The notes beneath the pieces were generated by a model. The model was not told the DNA's origin. It worked only from the letters and a program-made list of their open reading frames with translations, and did not search any database. A DNA stretch of 48,154 bases from assembly GCA_015486105.1 (NCBI GenBank), contig WFSI01000093.1, positions 1-48,154 of the forward strand. The letters run 5' to 3'. Positions within the stretch are counted from its first letter, which is position 1, and each line of letters starts with the position of its first letter. Of this stretch, positions 28,301-38,137 are shown in pieces. The DNA is from Aquificota bacterium. GTDB taxonomy: Bacteria > Thermosulfidibacterota > Thermosulfidibacteria > Thermosulfidibacterales > B14-G1. Made by a program: the position numbers and the translations under genes.

Positions 28301-30595
28301 TCACTCCTTAATGTTACTTAACCTGATTCCCTGGTACCAAGAACCCTTCAAGGTACTTGTCAAGGGAAAATCCGAGAATCCCAAAGAGACCAATGCCCCA
28401 CCCTTAGGCACCTCGTCTTTGACCAAAAGCTTCATATGGAATTGAAGATCATCCGACTCCATTATCACCCTATCGCCCTCCTTAAACCCTAACTCCCCAG
28501 CATGCTCCGGATTCAAAGCAACCCAGGGCTCAGGTTCCAGATGTACAAAGGCATTGCAAAAATCCATCTTCACTCCCATCTTGTAAAAGGGATAATCAAA
28601 CAGAGCAGGAATATCCCCTCTCAATAAATCTTCCTTAGCACTCGACACCTGGGGAGCCTTCAAAACCTCCTTGGAGAGCTCTTGAAAAACCAAAGAAGAT
28701 ACATCCTCTATCTGTTGAAAATCTCCCAAGGGCTTACCCCATTCCCGTGATAATTCCATAGCCACTTGCCAGAGAGACAAAGAATCTCCCTTGGGCTTAA
28801 TAGCCCTCTTACGCTTTTGAGGTTCCCAAAACATGTTCAGCACGGTGCCTCCATCCTCTGCAAAACTGGTAGCGGGTATAAAACAATCCGCATAGGCAAC
28901 GGTCTCCGTAAAGAACATGTCATGCACAACCAACAGGTCCAAATTAGAAAAGGCTTCCTTTATCAAAGATCCATAAGGATAGTCTCTAAAAAGATCCGTG
29001 GAGGAAACAAAAAGGGCCTTTACCTCTCCAGATACACACTTGTTCAATATATCTTCCACGGTTTCTCCATTGGGTGACCAGAATCCCATTTGAAAAGCCC
29101 CTTTAGGATTACCGCCCCAATCCAAAAAGAGGGGAACCACATTCAACCTCCCACCCAACCTCTTTAAGAGATCCCTACCAGCGGGGCTGAGTCTATTTCC
29201 CCCCAAAAGAAGAGGCTTCTTGCCCTCCAATCCCTGGGCAATCTCTTTAACCGTCTCTTCAGAAATCCCGCTTCCCTTTACTAAGGGGCTATACTCTTTC
29301 CCCTCCAAAGCCAGCAGAAGGGCTTCCAGCAATTTCTCTTCCCATCCCGGTAAGGGATTAGCATGCACAGTGGCAAACTTGTAGAGAAAAGAATCAGCAG
29401 TTACCAATAGATAAAGGGGAGATCCCCCTTCCTTACACCCTTTACCGATACTGAGGGCTAAAACTGGATGATGAAGACTCACATCCTCTCCCACCACAAA
29501 GTAGGCCTCTGCTTTCTCCACATCCTCCAAGGAGTTTACAGAAGGCTTCTCAGGGTAACCCTTTTCACCATAAAGCCTGTAATCCACATACTCGCTACCC
29601 AACACCTCCCTCATAAACCTTCCCATAAGAAGGTAGTCCTCACACGTGAGATGGGGAGATGCTAATGTTGCCACTTGGCCACCATTACCAACAATCTCTC
29701 TTAGTCTCTCAGTCACGAAAGTGAAAGATTCTTCCTTCGCAATACCCCTCAGCTTATTCCCTTCCCTCTTTAGAGGAACAGCGATCCTTTCCCCATGATT
29801 TGCAAACTCAAAACCATAACCCCCCCTGTCACAAATCCAAGGGGAAGGATAAGCTGTTTGATGCCGAATCTTCAAAAGCTGATCATCCCTCTGGCCCAAA
29901 TCCAACCAACAACCTATTTCGCAATGGGGACACACACTAGCAGTAAAATCCAGCTTCCATATACGGGTTTTATACCGATAAATATTAGACGTTATAGCTC
30001 CCACAGGACACAAAGCCTCCATATTAAAGGTGTAACGATCAGCAAAGGTCTCGCTCTCATAGGGACCTACTATCGTCCTATGTCCCCTCTCATAGGCACC
30101 CCAGTTGGTACCCCCCATCACCTCGGAACCAAACCTGACACACCTTCTGCAAAGAACGCAGCGGCTCATCTGATGAACAATTAGGGGCCCTAAATACCGG
30201 GTAGGGTACTTATGGGGCTCATCATGAAGGCGCTTTACCGGCTCTCCATACTTAAAAACAAAGTCCTGCAACTCACATTCACCCGCTTGATCGCACACGG
30301 GACAATCAAGAGGATGGTTCACCAAGAGAAACTCCAACAGCCATTTTCTGGCTTCTTGAACCTTTTCGCTATTGGTATAGATCTCCCAACCATCCTGGAC
30401 TTCTGTTATGCAAGCAGGCATAAGTTTAGGAGCACCTTTGACTTCCACCAAGCACATCCTACAGATGCCCGCCGGCTTCAAATATGGATGATAACAAAAG
30501 GCCGGGATATCAACACCAATGCGGTTGGCAGCATTTAGTACAGTCGTCCCTGCGGGAACTTCAATTTCTATTCCATCAATAACTACCTTGGGCAT
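28301..30595 (-). CDS. nuoG: NADH-quinone oxidoreductase subunit G
   Basis: [2Fe-2S] CYHPYLKPAGICRMC, HPLDCPVCDQAGEC, CVLCRRCVR...CPVGAI, CPHCEIGC; molybdopterin-type C-terminus. No H-cluster motifs. Confidence 0.94.
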   Translation of the reverse strand: MPKVVIDGIEIEVPAGTTVLNAANRIGVDIPAFCYHPYLKPAGICRMCLVEVKGAPKLMPACITEVQDGWEIYTNSEKVQEARKWLLEFLLVNHPLDCPVCDQAGECELQDFVFKYGEPVKRLHDEPHKYPTRYLGPLIVHQMSRCVLCRRCVRFGSEVMGGTNWGAYERGHRTIVGPYESETFADRYTFNMEALCPVGAITSNIYRYKTRIWKLDFTASVCPHCEIGCWLDLGQRDDQLLKIRHQTAYPSPWICDRGGYGFEFANHGERIAVPLKREGNKLRGIAKEESFTFVTERLREIVGNGGQVATLASPHLTCEDYLLMGRFMREVLGSEYVDYRLYGEKGYPEKPSVNSLEDVEKAEAYFVVGEDVSLHHPVLALSIGKGCKEGGSPLYLLVTADSFLYKFATVHANPLPGWEEKLLEALLLALEGKEYSPLVKGSGISEETVKEIAQGLEGKKPLLLGGNRLSPAGRDLLKRLGGRLNVVPLFLDWGGNPKGAFQMGFWSPNGETVEDILNKCVSGEVKALFVSSTDLFRDYPYGSLIKEAFSNLDLLVVHDMFFTETVAYADCFIPATSFAEDGGTVLNMFWEPQKRKRAIKPKGDSLSLWQVAMELSREWGKPLGDFQQIEDVSSLVFQELSKEVLKAPQVSSAKEDLLRGDIPALFDYPFYKMGVKMDFCNAFVHLEPEPWVALNPEHAGELGFKEGDRVIMESDDLQFHMKLLVKDEVPKGGALVSLGFSDFPLTSTLKGSWYQGIRLSNIKE

Positions 30596-30612
30596 CTCAG
30601 GGACCTCCTAAG

Positions 30613-31815
30613 TTACTTGTCTACATCTCCGAGCACAATATCTAAGGTACCTATTATAGCAGCCATATCGGCCACCTTATGGCCCTTAGAGAGGAGGGGA
30701 AGAGTTTGAAGGTTCATGAGAGATGGCAGCCTAATCCTCAGCCTAAAAGGCTTAGGACCCCCGTCACCTACTACATAAAACCCCAACTCCCCTTTAGGAG
30801 CCTCTATGGACTGATAAACCTCACCTACAGGAGCATGGAAGCCCTCACACACAAGCTTGAATTGATGGATAAGGGCCGCCATATCCCTATGTTCTCCCCT
30901 AACCAAATCCGGATCAGGAAAGAAAAGCTTACCCTCGAGAGCATGTATAGGACCCTCCGGTAAACCCTCCAAGGCCTGAAGAATAATCCTCCTACTCTGC
31001 CTCATCTCCTCCATTCTCACTAAGTACCTGTCATATGTATCACCGTGCTCACCCGTAGGGATCTCAAAATCAAACTGCTCGTATCCCGAGTAAGGATATA
31101 CCTCCCGTATATCCCATCTGAGCCCGGAACCTCTAAGCATGGGACCCGTAGCCCCGTAAGCTATCGCATCCTCCTTACTCAAAACCCCCACATTCACCGT
31201 TCTCAACTTCCATATCTTGTTTTTGGTAAGAAGATTTTCGTACTCCTCAATCTTGCCAGGAAGGATATCCAAAAACGCCTTCAGCTTGGGAATAAAAGCC
31301 TCAGGCAAATCCCATCTCACCCCCCCCACCACAAAGTAGCTTTGATGCATCCTCACACCAGCAACCATCTCCAAAAGCTCATAAGTGATCTCTCTCTCAC
31401 GGAAGGTGTAAAGGAAAACTGTTACAGCACCAATATCCATGGCGTGGCTACCCAGCCATATCAGGTGACTGGCAATCCGAGCCAGCTCAGCCATGATCAC
31501 CCTGATATACTGAGCACGAGGTGGCACCTTAATGCCAAGCAACTTTTCTACCGCCAAGCAATAGGCAAAATTATAAGCAGGACAGGCCAGATAATCTAAC
31601 CTATCTATCAGAGGAATCACCTGCTGATACGTTTTAGACTCTGCCAGCTTCTCCGTACCCCTGTGAAGATACCCTATGACAGGTTGGGCATCTACAACCG
31701 TTTCTCCCTCCAGATCCAAGATGACCCTCAACACACCATGGGTACTGGGATGCTGAGGCCCCATATTGAGGGTAACTGTCCTTCTCTCAGCCCGCTCTGT
31801 GGTCACACTCATCAT
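30613..31815 (-). CDS. nuoD: NADH-quinone oxidoreductase subunit D
   Basis: LNMGPQHPSTHGVLRVILDLEGE; ERITYELLE-like; DIVLGDVDK C-terminus. Confidence 0.96.
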   Translation of the reverse strand: MMSVTTERAERRTVTLNMGPQHPSTHGVLRVILDLEGETVVDAQPVIGYLHRGTEKLAESKTYQQVIPLIDRLDYLACPAYNFAYCLAVEKLLGIKVPPRAQYIRVIMAELARIASHLIWLGSHAMDIGAVTVFLYTFREREITYELLEMVAGVRMHQSYFVVGGVRWDLPEAFIPKLKAFLDILPGKIEEYENLLTKNKIWKLRTVNVGVLSKEDAIAYGATGPMLRGSGLRWDIREVYPYSGYEQFDFEIPTGEHGDTYDRYLVRMEEMRQSRRIILQALEGLPEGPIHALEGKLFFPDPDLVRGEHRDMAALIHQFKLVCEGFHAPVGEVYQSIEAPKGELGFYVVGDGGPKPFRLRIRLPSLMNLQTLPLLSKGHKVADMAAIIGTLDIVLGDVDK

Positions 31816-32280
31816 CTACTCCTCAAAATCATAACCTTCAGTAGGATAGTCTTTCCTCAAGGGATGACCAGGGAAATCCTCTGACAAATAAAGCCTGGTA
31901 AGATTCGGGTGACCTTCAAATTCTATACCAAACATGTCGTAGACCTCCCGTTCCATCCAATCTGCTCCAGCCCAAAGCCCACAGGAGGAAGAAACAGTCT
32001 CACCTTCCTCCAAACCTACCTTCACCCGGAGCTGGACTTTAGAATCCATGTTTCTCAAGTGATAGACCACATAAAAACGAGGGCTCTCGCCCTCACCCAT
32101 ATCCAAACCACAGAGATCCACCAAACAATTGAAACCGAAGTCCCTTCTCAGAAGTTCCAGGGCCTCAAAAAGGGAAGATTTATCCACCACCCAGGTATGC
32201 TCTCCTCTAAATTCCGCCTCGTTTATCACCGCCCCTTGCAAACACTCCTTTGCCTCATCCAGCCAATCCATAGCAATCAC
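31816..32280 (-). CDS. nuoC: NADH-quinone oxidoreductase subunit C
   Basis: WMEREVYDMFGIEFEGHPNLTRLYLSEDFPGHPLRKDYP. Confidence 0.95.
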   Translation of the reverse strand: MIAMDWLDEAKECLQGAVINEAEFRGEHTWVVDKSSLFEALELLRRDFGFNCLVDLCGLDMGEGESPRFYVVYHLRNMDSKVQLRVKVGLEEGETVSSSCGLWAGADWMEREVYDMFGIEFEGHPNLTRLYLSEDFPGHPLRKDYPTEGYDFEE

Positions 32281-32286
32281 CTGTAA

Positions 32287-32853
32287 CTATATCTTATTTT
32301 GAAAAGATTCTTTCTCTATCTTCTTCTGAAGCATCAGAATAGCCTGAAGCAAAGCTTCAGGCCTAGGGGGACAGCCAGGAACATAGAAATCCACTGGCAC
32401 TACCTTGTCCACACCTTGCACCACAGCGTAACTCTTATATATACCACCGCCAACAGCACAGGCCCCCATAGCTATAACCCACTTGGGATCGGGCATCTGA
32501 TCATAAACCCTCTTAAGGACAGGAGCCATCTTCTTAGTAAGGGTGCCAGCGACTATCATGAGATCAGCCTGCCTAGGAGATGGTCTAAACACCTCCGCTC
32601 CAAAACGGGCCATATCATAGTGAGAAGCAGCCGTAGCCATCATCTCAATAGCACAACAGGCTAAACCAAAGGTCACCGGCCAGATAGACCATTTTCTGGC
32701 CCAGTTCACTGCCTTATTTAGGGAAGTAATGAGCACTCCCCCCTTTTCCAACATTTCAAGCTCGGCCTCTGTTACGCTCTCCTCTACCAACCTCTCCTCA
32801 GGCTTCACCAACCTGGGGATCTCTACCTTTTCAACAGGAGTTCTCTTCACTCC
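32287..32853 (-). CDS. nuoB: NADH-quinone oxidoreductase subunit B
   Basis: [60 protein letters not shown]. Start at MGVKRTP. Confidence 0.96.
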   Translation of the reverse strand, partial: GVKRTPVEKVEIPRLVKPEERLVEESVTEAELEMLEKGGVLITSLNKAVNWARKWSIWPVTFGLACCAIEMMATAASHYDMARFGAEVFRPSPRQADLMIVAGTLTKKMAPVLKRVYDQMPDPKWVIAMGACAVGGGIYKSYAVVQGVDKVVPVDFYVPGCPPRPEALLQAILMLQKKIEKESFQNKI

Positions 32854-33203
32854 CATTCCAAAGCCCCCCTCCCCCACACATAGACAAAGATAGCCAAGAA
32901 TATAGCGATAAAAACCACCATCTCCAAAAAACCAAAGAGCCCCAGTCTTTTGAAACTCACAGCCCAGGGATAGGTAAAAACAACCTCTATATCAAAAACA
33001 AGAAAGAGAAGAGCAACGATGTAGTAATGAATGAAAAAGGGAGCCCGGGCATCTCCGATGGGATCCAAACCACACTCATAAGGAGAAAGTTTGATAGAAT
33101 CGGGTCGCTTTGGTCCCAGTAAAGCAGAGGCCAAAACAGCAAATACCCCAAAACCAACTCCCAACAAGAGCACAAGGATCAATGGCCAATACGCTTCTCT
33201 CAT
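32847..33203 (-). CDS. nuoA: NADH-quinone oxidoreductase subunit A
   Basis: [41 protein letters not shown]. Confidence 0.95.
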   Translation of the reverse strand: MREAYWPLILVLLLGVGFGVFAVLASALLGPKRPDSIKLSPYECGLDPIGDARAPFFIHYYIVALLFLVFDIEVVFTYPWAVSFKRLGLFGFLEMVVFIAIFLAIFVYVWGRGALEWE

Positions 33204-33228
33204 TGGATATCCCCCAAAAATCGAAGGC

Positions 33229-33282
33229 TACATATCACCCAGTCCCCAGCCATGTCAATAGAGAAAATTGTTTTTTTCACAA
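33229..33282 (-). promoter_or_regulatory. Predicted nuoA promoter with 30-bp element shared with the GAF-operon promoter
   Basis: Minus strand TTGTGAAAAAAACAATTTTCTCTATTGACA (33282-33253), TTGACA as -35, 18-bp spacer, TATGTA (33234-33229). 26/30 identical to 40411-40440. Confidence 0.65.
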
Positions 33283-33335
33283 TATCTCCTCCACCTAACC
33301 TGCAAGTGCGTGCAGATAGAGCAAAACAATCTTCC

Positions 33336-36300
33336 TTAATTAACAGCCTCTACCTTTTCCAGTTCCTCTTCCTCTTCTATCTCCTCTGGAGGTCTATCAC
33401 AGTGGAGGCACCTCTTAGCCTCTTCAACGGCCTGATCCAACGAAAGGCCCTCATTCACCTCCACGAAACTTTTTCTATCCTCCAAAGGCAACATGCAAGG
33501 CTTCGCCCGGGGGAGAGTCACCAGATAAGCCTCCTCATCATAGGTGGTTCCAACCACTTCCCTTTCGGGGAAGGGAATTTTACCTTCATAACCAAAGTAT
33601 TTGTCGATCTCCATAGCAGCTAACCTTCCATGGGCCACGGCTTCCACCACCGTGGCAGGGTTAACTGCGTCTCCCCCTGAAAACACGCCAGGGATGCTGG
33701 TCTTCATAGTCCTATCATCCACTTGCACAAATCCCCATTTATTGAAAAGCTCTTCTTGGGCATCCAGTCCTTTAGTTAAACCCTGACCTATACAAGGAAT
33801 CAAGGTATCGGCCTCTATAGCAAAATTGGAGCCTTCCACAGCAACAGGTCGCCTCCTGCCACCCCTATCGAAACCCCTGGTCTCCATGCGAACGCACTCT
33901 ACCCCCGTCACCTCGCTCTCACCTAGCACTTTAACAGGCGTAATGAGGAAATTGATCTTGACACCCTCTTCCAAAGCCTCTTCAATTTCCTCAGGAAAGG
34001 CAGGCATATCGTTCTTAGTGCGACGATAAATAATGCTCACCTCCTCAGCCCCCAACCTAAGGGCGGTCCTGGCAGCGTCAATGGCAGTATTACCACCTCC
34101 CACTACCACGACTTTATTCCCAATCTCCACCTCCTTACCTAGATTCACATCCCTCAAGAAGTCTATGCCGTGGTACACGCCAGGCAGATCCTCGCCTGGC
34201 ACATTCAGTTTATAGGAGGTATGAGCACCAACCCCCACGAACACAGCCTTATAACCCTCGTCAAAGAGGTTCTGAAGGCTATCCACCTTGTGGTTCAGCT
34301 TAAGATCAACCCCCGCCTCCACAATTCTTTCTATCTCCCTATCCAGCACCTGGGGGGGCAACCGGTAATCAGGGATACCCACCCTCATCATACCTCCCGC
34401 CACTGGCAAGGCTTCAAAAACAGTAGGCAAGTAGCCTAAACGGGTAAGATAAAAGGCGCAGGCCAAACCTGCCGGTCCAGCCCCTATTATAGCCACTTTC
34501 TCCTTTTTGGGATCCTCAGGAGGCCCCCAGGGACCCGCATCTTTCAATGCCCAGTCAGCAAAGATCCTCTTGATCTCCCTTATGGCCACCGCCTCATCAA
34601 ACTTCTCCCTGTTACACTTCTTCTCGCAAAAGGCAGGACACACCCGGGAGCAGGCCGCAGGAAAGGGATTGTTCTCCATGTGAACGTAGTAAGCCTCGGG
34701 TATCTTATTTTCCGCTACCAAGGCTACATACCGGGCAGGATCCACACCAGCAGGACAGGCATTCTGACAGGGGGCATAAAAGAGGGCAGCGCATACACCA
34801 GCAGGACATTTTTTGTCCACGATATGAGCAATATACTCATCTCTGAAATACCTCATAGTGGAAAGGACAGGATTGGGAGCAGTTCCCCCCAAGGCGCAAA
34901 GGGATGTGTTAATTATGAGGTGCCCCAAGGTATCCAGGGTGTCTAAGTCCTCTATCTTGCCTTCACCGTTGGTAATCCTCTCCAAGATATTCAGCATCTG
35001 CTTTAGACCCACACGACAAGGTACACACTGACCGCAGGACTCCTCCACACAAAATTCCAGGAAAAACTTGGCTATATTAACCATGCAGGTATCTTCATCA
35101 AGAACAATCATACCACCAGAGCCCATAATTGCGCCCAGTTCCTTCAAAGATTCATAATCTATGGGAGTATCCAAGTAAGGAGCAGGGATGCAACCACCCG
35201 AAGGACCTCCCGACTGTATAGCCTTAAACTTCTTGCCTTTGGGAATACCCCCACCAATATCGAACACCATCTCCCCCACGGTGGTGCCCATGGGGACCTC
35301 CACCAATCCGATATTGTTCACCTTACCCGTAAGGGAAAAGACCTTGGTGCCCTTACTCTTTTCCGTACCCATGCTGGCATACCAGTCACCGCCGTTCCGG
35401 ATAATAGGGGGAATATTGGCATAAGTCTCCACATTATTGATATTGGTGGGCTTGCCCCAAACGCCCTTATTGGCAGGAAATGGAGGCTTGGGTCTGGGCT
35501 CTCCCCTGCCTCCCTCCACAGACTTGAGCAAGGCCGTCTCTTCTCCACATACAAAGGCACCTGCCCCAATCCTTATCTCCACATCGAAGTCGAACCCCGT
35601 ATCCAGAATGTTTTCACCCAAGAGTCCATACTCCCGGGCCTGGCTCATGGCTATTTCCAGCCTCTCAATGGCTATGGGATACTCTGCCCTTATGTAAATG
35701 TAGCCCTTCTTCACGTTTCCAATAGCGTAAGCAGCTATGGCCATGCCTTCCAATACCCTATGGGGGTCGCCCTCCATGACGCTCCTGTCCATGAAGGCCC
35801 CGGGGTCGCCCTCATCGGCGTTGCAAATTATATACTTCTCATTACCAGGGGCCTTCCTGGTAAACCCCCACTTGAGTCCTGTGGGAAAGCCGGCGCCACC
35901 TCTGCCCCTCAGGCCGCTCTTTGTCACCTCCTCAATCACCTGCTCAGGGGTCATCTCCATTAAAACCTTAGCCAAAGCCTCGTACCCGTTCTCGGCAATG
36001 TACTCATCTATGGACTCAGGATCTATCTTACCCGCATTTTCAAGAACTATCTTGTGCTGCTTGGCGAAGAAGCTGTACTCCATCATGCTCCTGACCACCT
36101 GCCCAGTGACCTCGTGGAGGAGCATCCTCTCCACAGGCCTTCCTTTGAGCAAATGCTCCTCCACAAGAAACGGCACATCCTCAGGCTGAACCCTGGCATA
36201 GAGAAGCATATCAGGATAGATCACCACCACGGGGCCCAAATCACAGGTCCCTCCACATCCCCTTTTTACTACCTTCACCTCAGCCTCTAAGCCCCTCCTC

Positions 36301-36395
36301 TTTATCTCTTCTTCAAAGGCTGCCCTGACCTTAGGAGACCCACTGGCCACGCAAGCCGTACCCTCACAAATTAAGACATGGGTTCTATAAATCAT
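33336..36395 (-). CDS. nuoF: NuoF/HydB-like diaphorase subunit fused to NfnB/GltD-like FAD oxidoreductase (1019 aa)
   Basis: N-term Trx-like [2Fe-2S] (CEGTAC...CGGTC), FMN/NADH site GLRGRGGAGFPTGLKWGF, SLBB, [4Fe-4S] ESCGQCVPCR. Then CQNACPAGVDPARYVALV...CSRVCPAFCEKKCNR and KVAIIGAGPAGLACAFYLTRLGY, VVVVGGGNTAIDAARTALRLGA. Confidence 0.92.
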   Translation of the reverse strand: MIYRTHVLICEGTACVASGSPKVRAAFEEEIKRRGLEAEVKVVKRGCGGTCDLGPVVVIYPDMLLYARVQPEDVPFLVEEHLLKGRPVERMLLHEVTGQVVRSMMEYSFFAKQHKIVLENAGKIDPESIDEYIAENGYEALAKVLMEMTPEQVIEEVTKSGLRGRGGAGFPTGLKWGFTRKAPGNEKYIICNADEGDPGAFMDRSVMEGDPHRVLEGMAIAAYAIGNVKKGYIYIRAEYPIAIERLEIAMSQAREYGLLGENILDTGFDFDVEIRIGAGAFVCGEETALLKSVEGGRGEPRPKPPFPANKGVWGKPTNINNVETYANIPPIIRNGGDWYASMGTEKSKGTKVFSLTGKVNNIGLVEVPMGTTVGEMVFDIGGGIPKGKKFKAIQSGGPSGGCIPAPYLDTPIDYESLKELGAIMGSGGMIVLDEDTCMVNIAKFFLEFCVEESCGQCVPCRVGLKQMLNILERITNGEGKIEDLDTLDTLGHLIINTSLCALGGTAPNPVLSTMRYFRDEYIAHIVDKKCPAGVCAALFYAPCQNACPAGVDPARYVALVAENKIPEAYYVHMENNPFPAACSRVCPAFCEKKCNREKFDEAVAIREIKRIFADWALKDAGPWGPPEDPKKEKVAIIGAGPAGLACAFYLTRLGYLPTVFEALPVAGGMMRVGIPDYRLPPQVLDREIERIVEAGVDLKLNHKVDSLQNLFDEGYKAVFVGVGAHTSYKLNVPGEDLPGVYHGIDFLRDVNLGKEVEIGNKVVVVGGGNTAIDAARTALRLGAEEVSIIYRRTKNDMPAFPEEIEEALEEGVKINFLITPVKVLGESEVTGVECVRMETRGFDRGGRRRPVAVEGSNFAIEADTLIPCIGQGLTKGLDAQEELFNKWGFVQVDDRTMKTSIPGVFSGGDAVNPATVVEAVAHGRLAAMEIDKYFGYEGKIPFPEREVVGTTYDEEAYLVTLPRAKPCMLPLEDRKSFVEVNEGLSLDQAVEEAKRCLHCDRPPEEIEEEEELEKVEAVN

Positions 36396-36421
36396 TGCAT
36401 CCTCCCTTAGTGATCATGGCT

Positions 36422-36802
36422 CTATTCTAAAGGCGTAGAGACCACATATTCCTTCACGGTTTCACCCCTTATTATGTGGCTTTCTATGATCTCTTTGGCC
36501 TTTTCAGCAGTGAGATTGCAGTACATCACCTTTCTCCCTTCTCTATCCTCCACCAAAGCCACGGGCTGAATAGGATCGCTTCCCATGAACCCCGTCTGGG
36601 TCACCACTACATTGTGGAGATCATGCTCTTCTATTGCATCCAAAAAGGCCTTTAACACCTCTCTGGCGCCAGCGGCTATCCCTGAGGTTCCCATAGGAAC
36701 GACTATTCTATAGTCATACTCCCCCTCCCTTATGTCCATCTTCTTCTTAGCCTGCTCCCTTATTTTCCTCAATTGATCCAAGGTTCTCACCTTCTCTGCC
36801 AT
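36422..36802 (-). CDS. Thioredoxin-like [2Fe-2S] ferredoxin-family protein lacking the cluster cysteines
   Basis: IVVPMGTSGIAAGAREVLKAFLDAIEEHDLHNVVVTQTGFMGSDPIQPVALV. Family fold is recognisable; the only Cys in the protein is in VMYCNL. Confidence 0.8.
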   Translation of the reverse strand: MAEKVRTLDQLRKIREQAKKKMDIREGEYDYRIVVPMGTSGIAAGAREVLKAFLDAIEEHDLHNVVVTQTGFMGSDPIQPVALVEDREGRKVMYCNLTAEKAKEIIESHIIRGETVKEYVVSTPLE

Positions 36803-36812
36803 AACTCACCTC

Positions 36813-37361
36813 CTACTCTGCTTTCATTACATCTCTAAGATTTTCGTTTATATAACCCCTTAAAAACCCGAGCACATTAGCATCAGACATGGGTACATCA
36901 CCCAGCAAATCCTTCACCTTTTTGCTATCAAAAAGAAACTCACCTTTCCCCTCATACTTCACTACAAATCTGACCTCAGGGTTAGAAACAATAAGGGCAA
37001 AGAGGGTACCGGCTAAATCCCCCATAGGGGGACGATCTATGTGACTTAATCCAAACGCCGCTTCCAGGACAGTTCCTTTACCAGGGCTACTATCCAAACT
37101 GAAATAACCATCACAATGCTCGGCCACCCACTTAAACATCGGTATCCCCAAGCCCACCTTTCCACCTTGCTTAGTTGTATAAAATGGATCCTGAACCCAT
37201 TTTAACTCTTTGGCAGTCATACCTCTGCCATCGTCCTTAACCCGCACCTTAAGGAGATCCCTGTCCATATCTTCATTTATGACGAGCTCTATCTTCCTCG
37301 CACCAGCGGCTAAAGAGTTTTGAAGTATGTCCATTATATGCAAGGCAAGTTCCTCCATCAT
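36813..37361 (-). CDS. Stand-alone HATPase_c domain protein
   Basis: LALHIMDILQNSLAAGARKIELVI (N-box), VKDDGRGM, DPFYTTKQGGKVGLGIPMFKWVAEHCDG, SSPGKGTVLEAAF; no DHp domain. Confidence 0.85.
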   Translation of the reverse strand: MMEELALHIMDILQNSLAAGARKIELVINEDMDRDLLKVRVKDDGRGMTAKELKWVQDPFYTTKQGGKVGLGIPMFKWVAEHCDGYFSLDSSPGKGTVLEAAFGLSHIDRPPMGDLAGTLFALIVSNPEVRFVVKYEGKGEFLFDSKKVKDLLGDVPMSDANVLGFLRGYINENLRDVMKAE

Positions 37362-38137
37362 GATTCATCTTGCCCCAATTCGAGAGAATTTGAAGAGCGA
37401 TGAAGCACCTGAACCGCCTCCTTGCCCCTCTTCAAGGCCTGCATAAAACCCCACCACGAAGGCTCCTCCATGAAAAAGAGGGTAACAACAGCCCCTATAT
37501 CTTCAGGGTAATGGGCATCTGAAGCGCTCACGATAGTATACTTCCGCAACTCAGGCCACTTAGCTACAGCTTGCTCCGGTGTTAGCGCCCGGGAAACCTC
37601 TACCGCCTCAAGATCCAAATAATCGGGAATAAACCCCAACTGGTTGATTACACCGTAGGAAGCCCTGTCCACATGGGCAGGAATGGGGAAACCCTGATAG
37701 TCCTTCACCATTCTGACGCATGCGTCAAAAGAGAGGGACAAGGAGTTAAGAAGGAGTTTCTCCTCAAATCCCACCACATTTTCATCCTCATCCACTATCA
37801 CCTGATCCCCGAAATAGTCGGGGTTGTTCTTCACATCTGGAAGATACCCATAGATTACATCTCTAAAAGAGAAGACCGCATCAAGAGTTCCGAAATAAGC
37901 CAAAAGATGAACCTCCTCTTCCGTCTGGAGCTCCATTCCTGGAATGACCTGCACTCCTATCTTATCCCCTATCCTCTTGGCATACAACACGTTGTCACAA
38001 GTATTATGATCAGTAACAGCAATCATATGAATACCCTTCTCCTTGGCTTCTCTCACGATACGCCCTGGAGACATCTCCAGGCTCCCACAAGGAGATAAAG
38101 TAGAGTGTATGTGAAGGTCCGCCATATACCACTTCAA
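37358..38137 (-). CDS. PHP-domain phosphoesterase
   Basis: ADLHIHSTLSPCGS, AVTDHNT, PGMELQTEEEVHLLAYF, SASDAHYPEDIG. Confidence 0.92.
   Translation of the reverse strand: MKWYMADLHIHSTLSPCGSLEMSPGRIVREAKEKGIHMIAVTDHNTCDNVLYAKRIGDKIGVQVIPGMELQTEEEVHLLAYFGTLDAVFSFRDVIYGYLPDVKNNPDYFGDQVIVDEDENVVGFEEKLLLNSLSLSFDACVRMVKDYQGFPIPAHVDRASYGVINQLGFIPDYLDLEAVEVSRALTPEQAVAKWPELRKYTIVSASDAHYPEDIGAVVTLFFMEEPSWWGFMQALKRGKEAVQVLHRSSNSLELGQDES

Noticed and set aside
28301-30595. Possibility that NuoG is a HydA-type [FeFe]-hydrogenase
   Set aside because: No H-cluster motifs (such as TSCCPAW) are present; C-terminal half is molybdopterin-type as in NuoG.
35737-36189. 150-aa + strand ORF opposite nuoF
   Set aside because: Antisense shadow, no domain signal.
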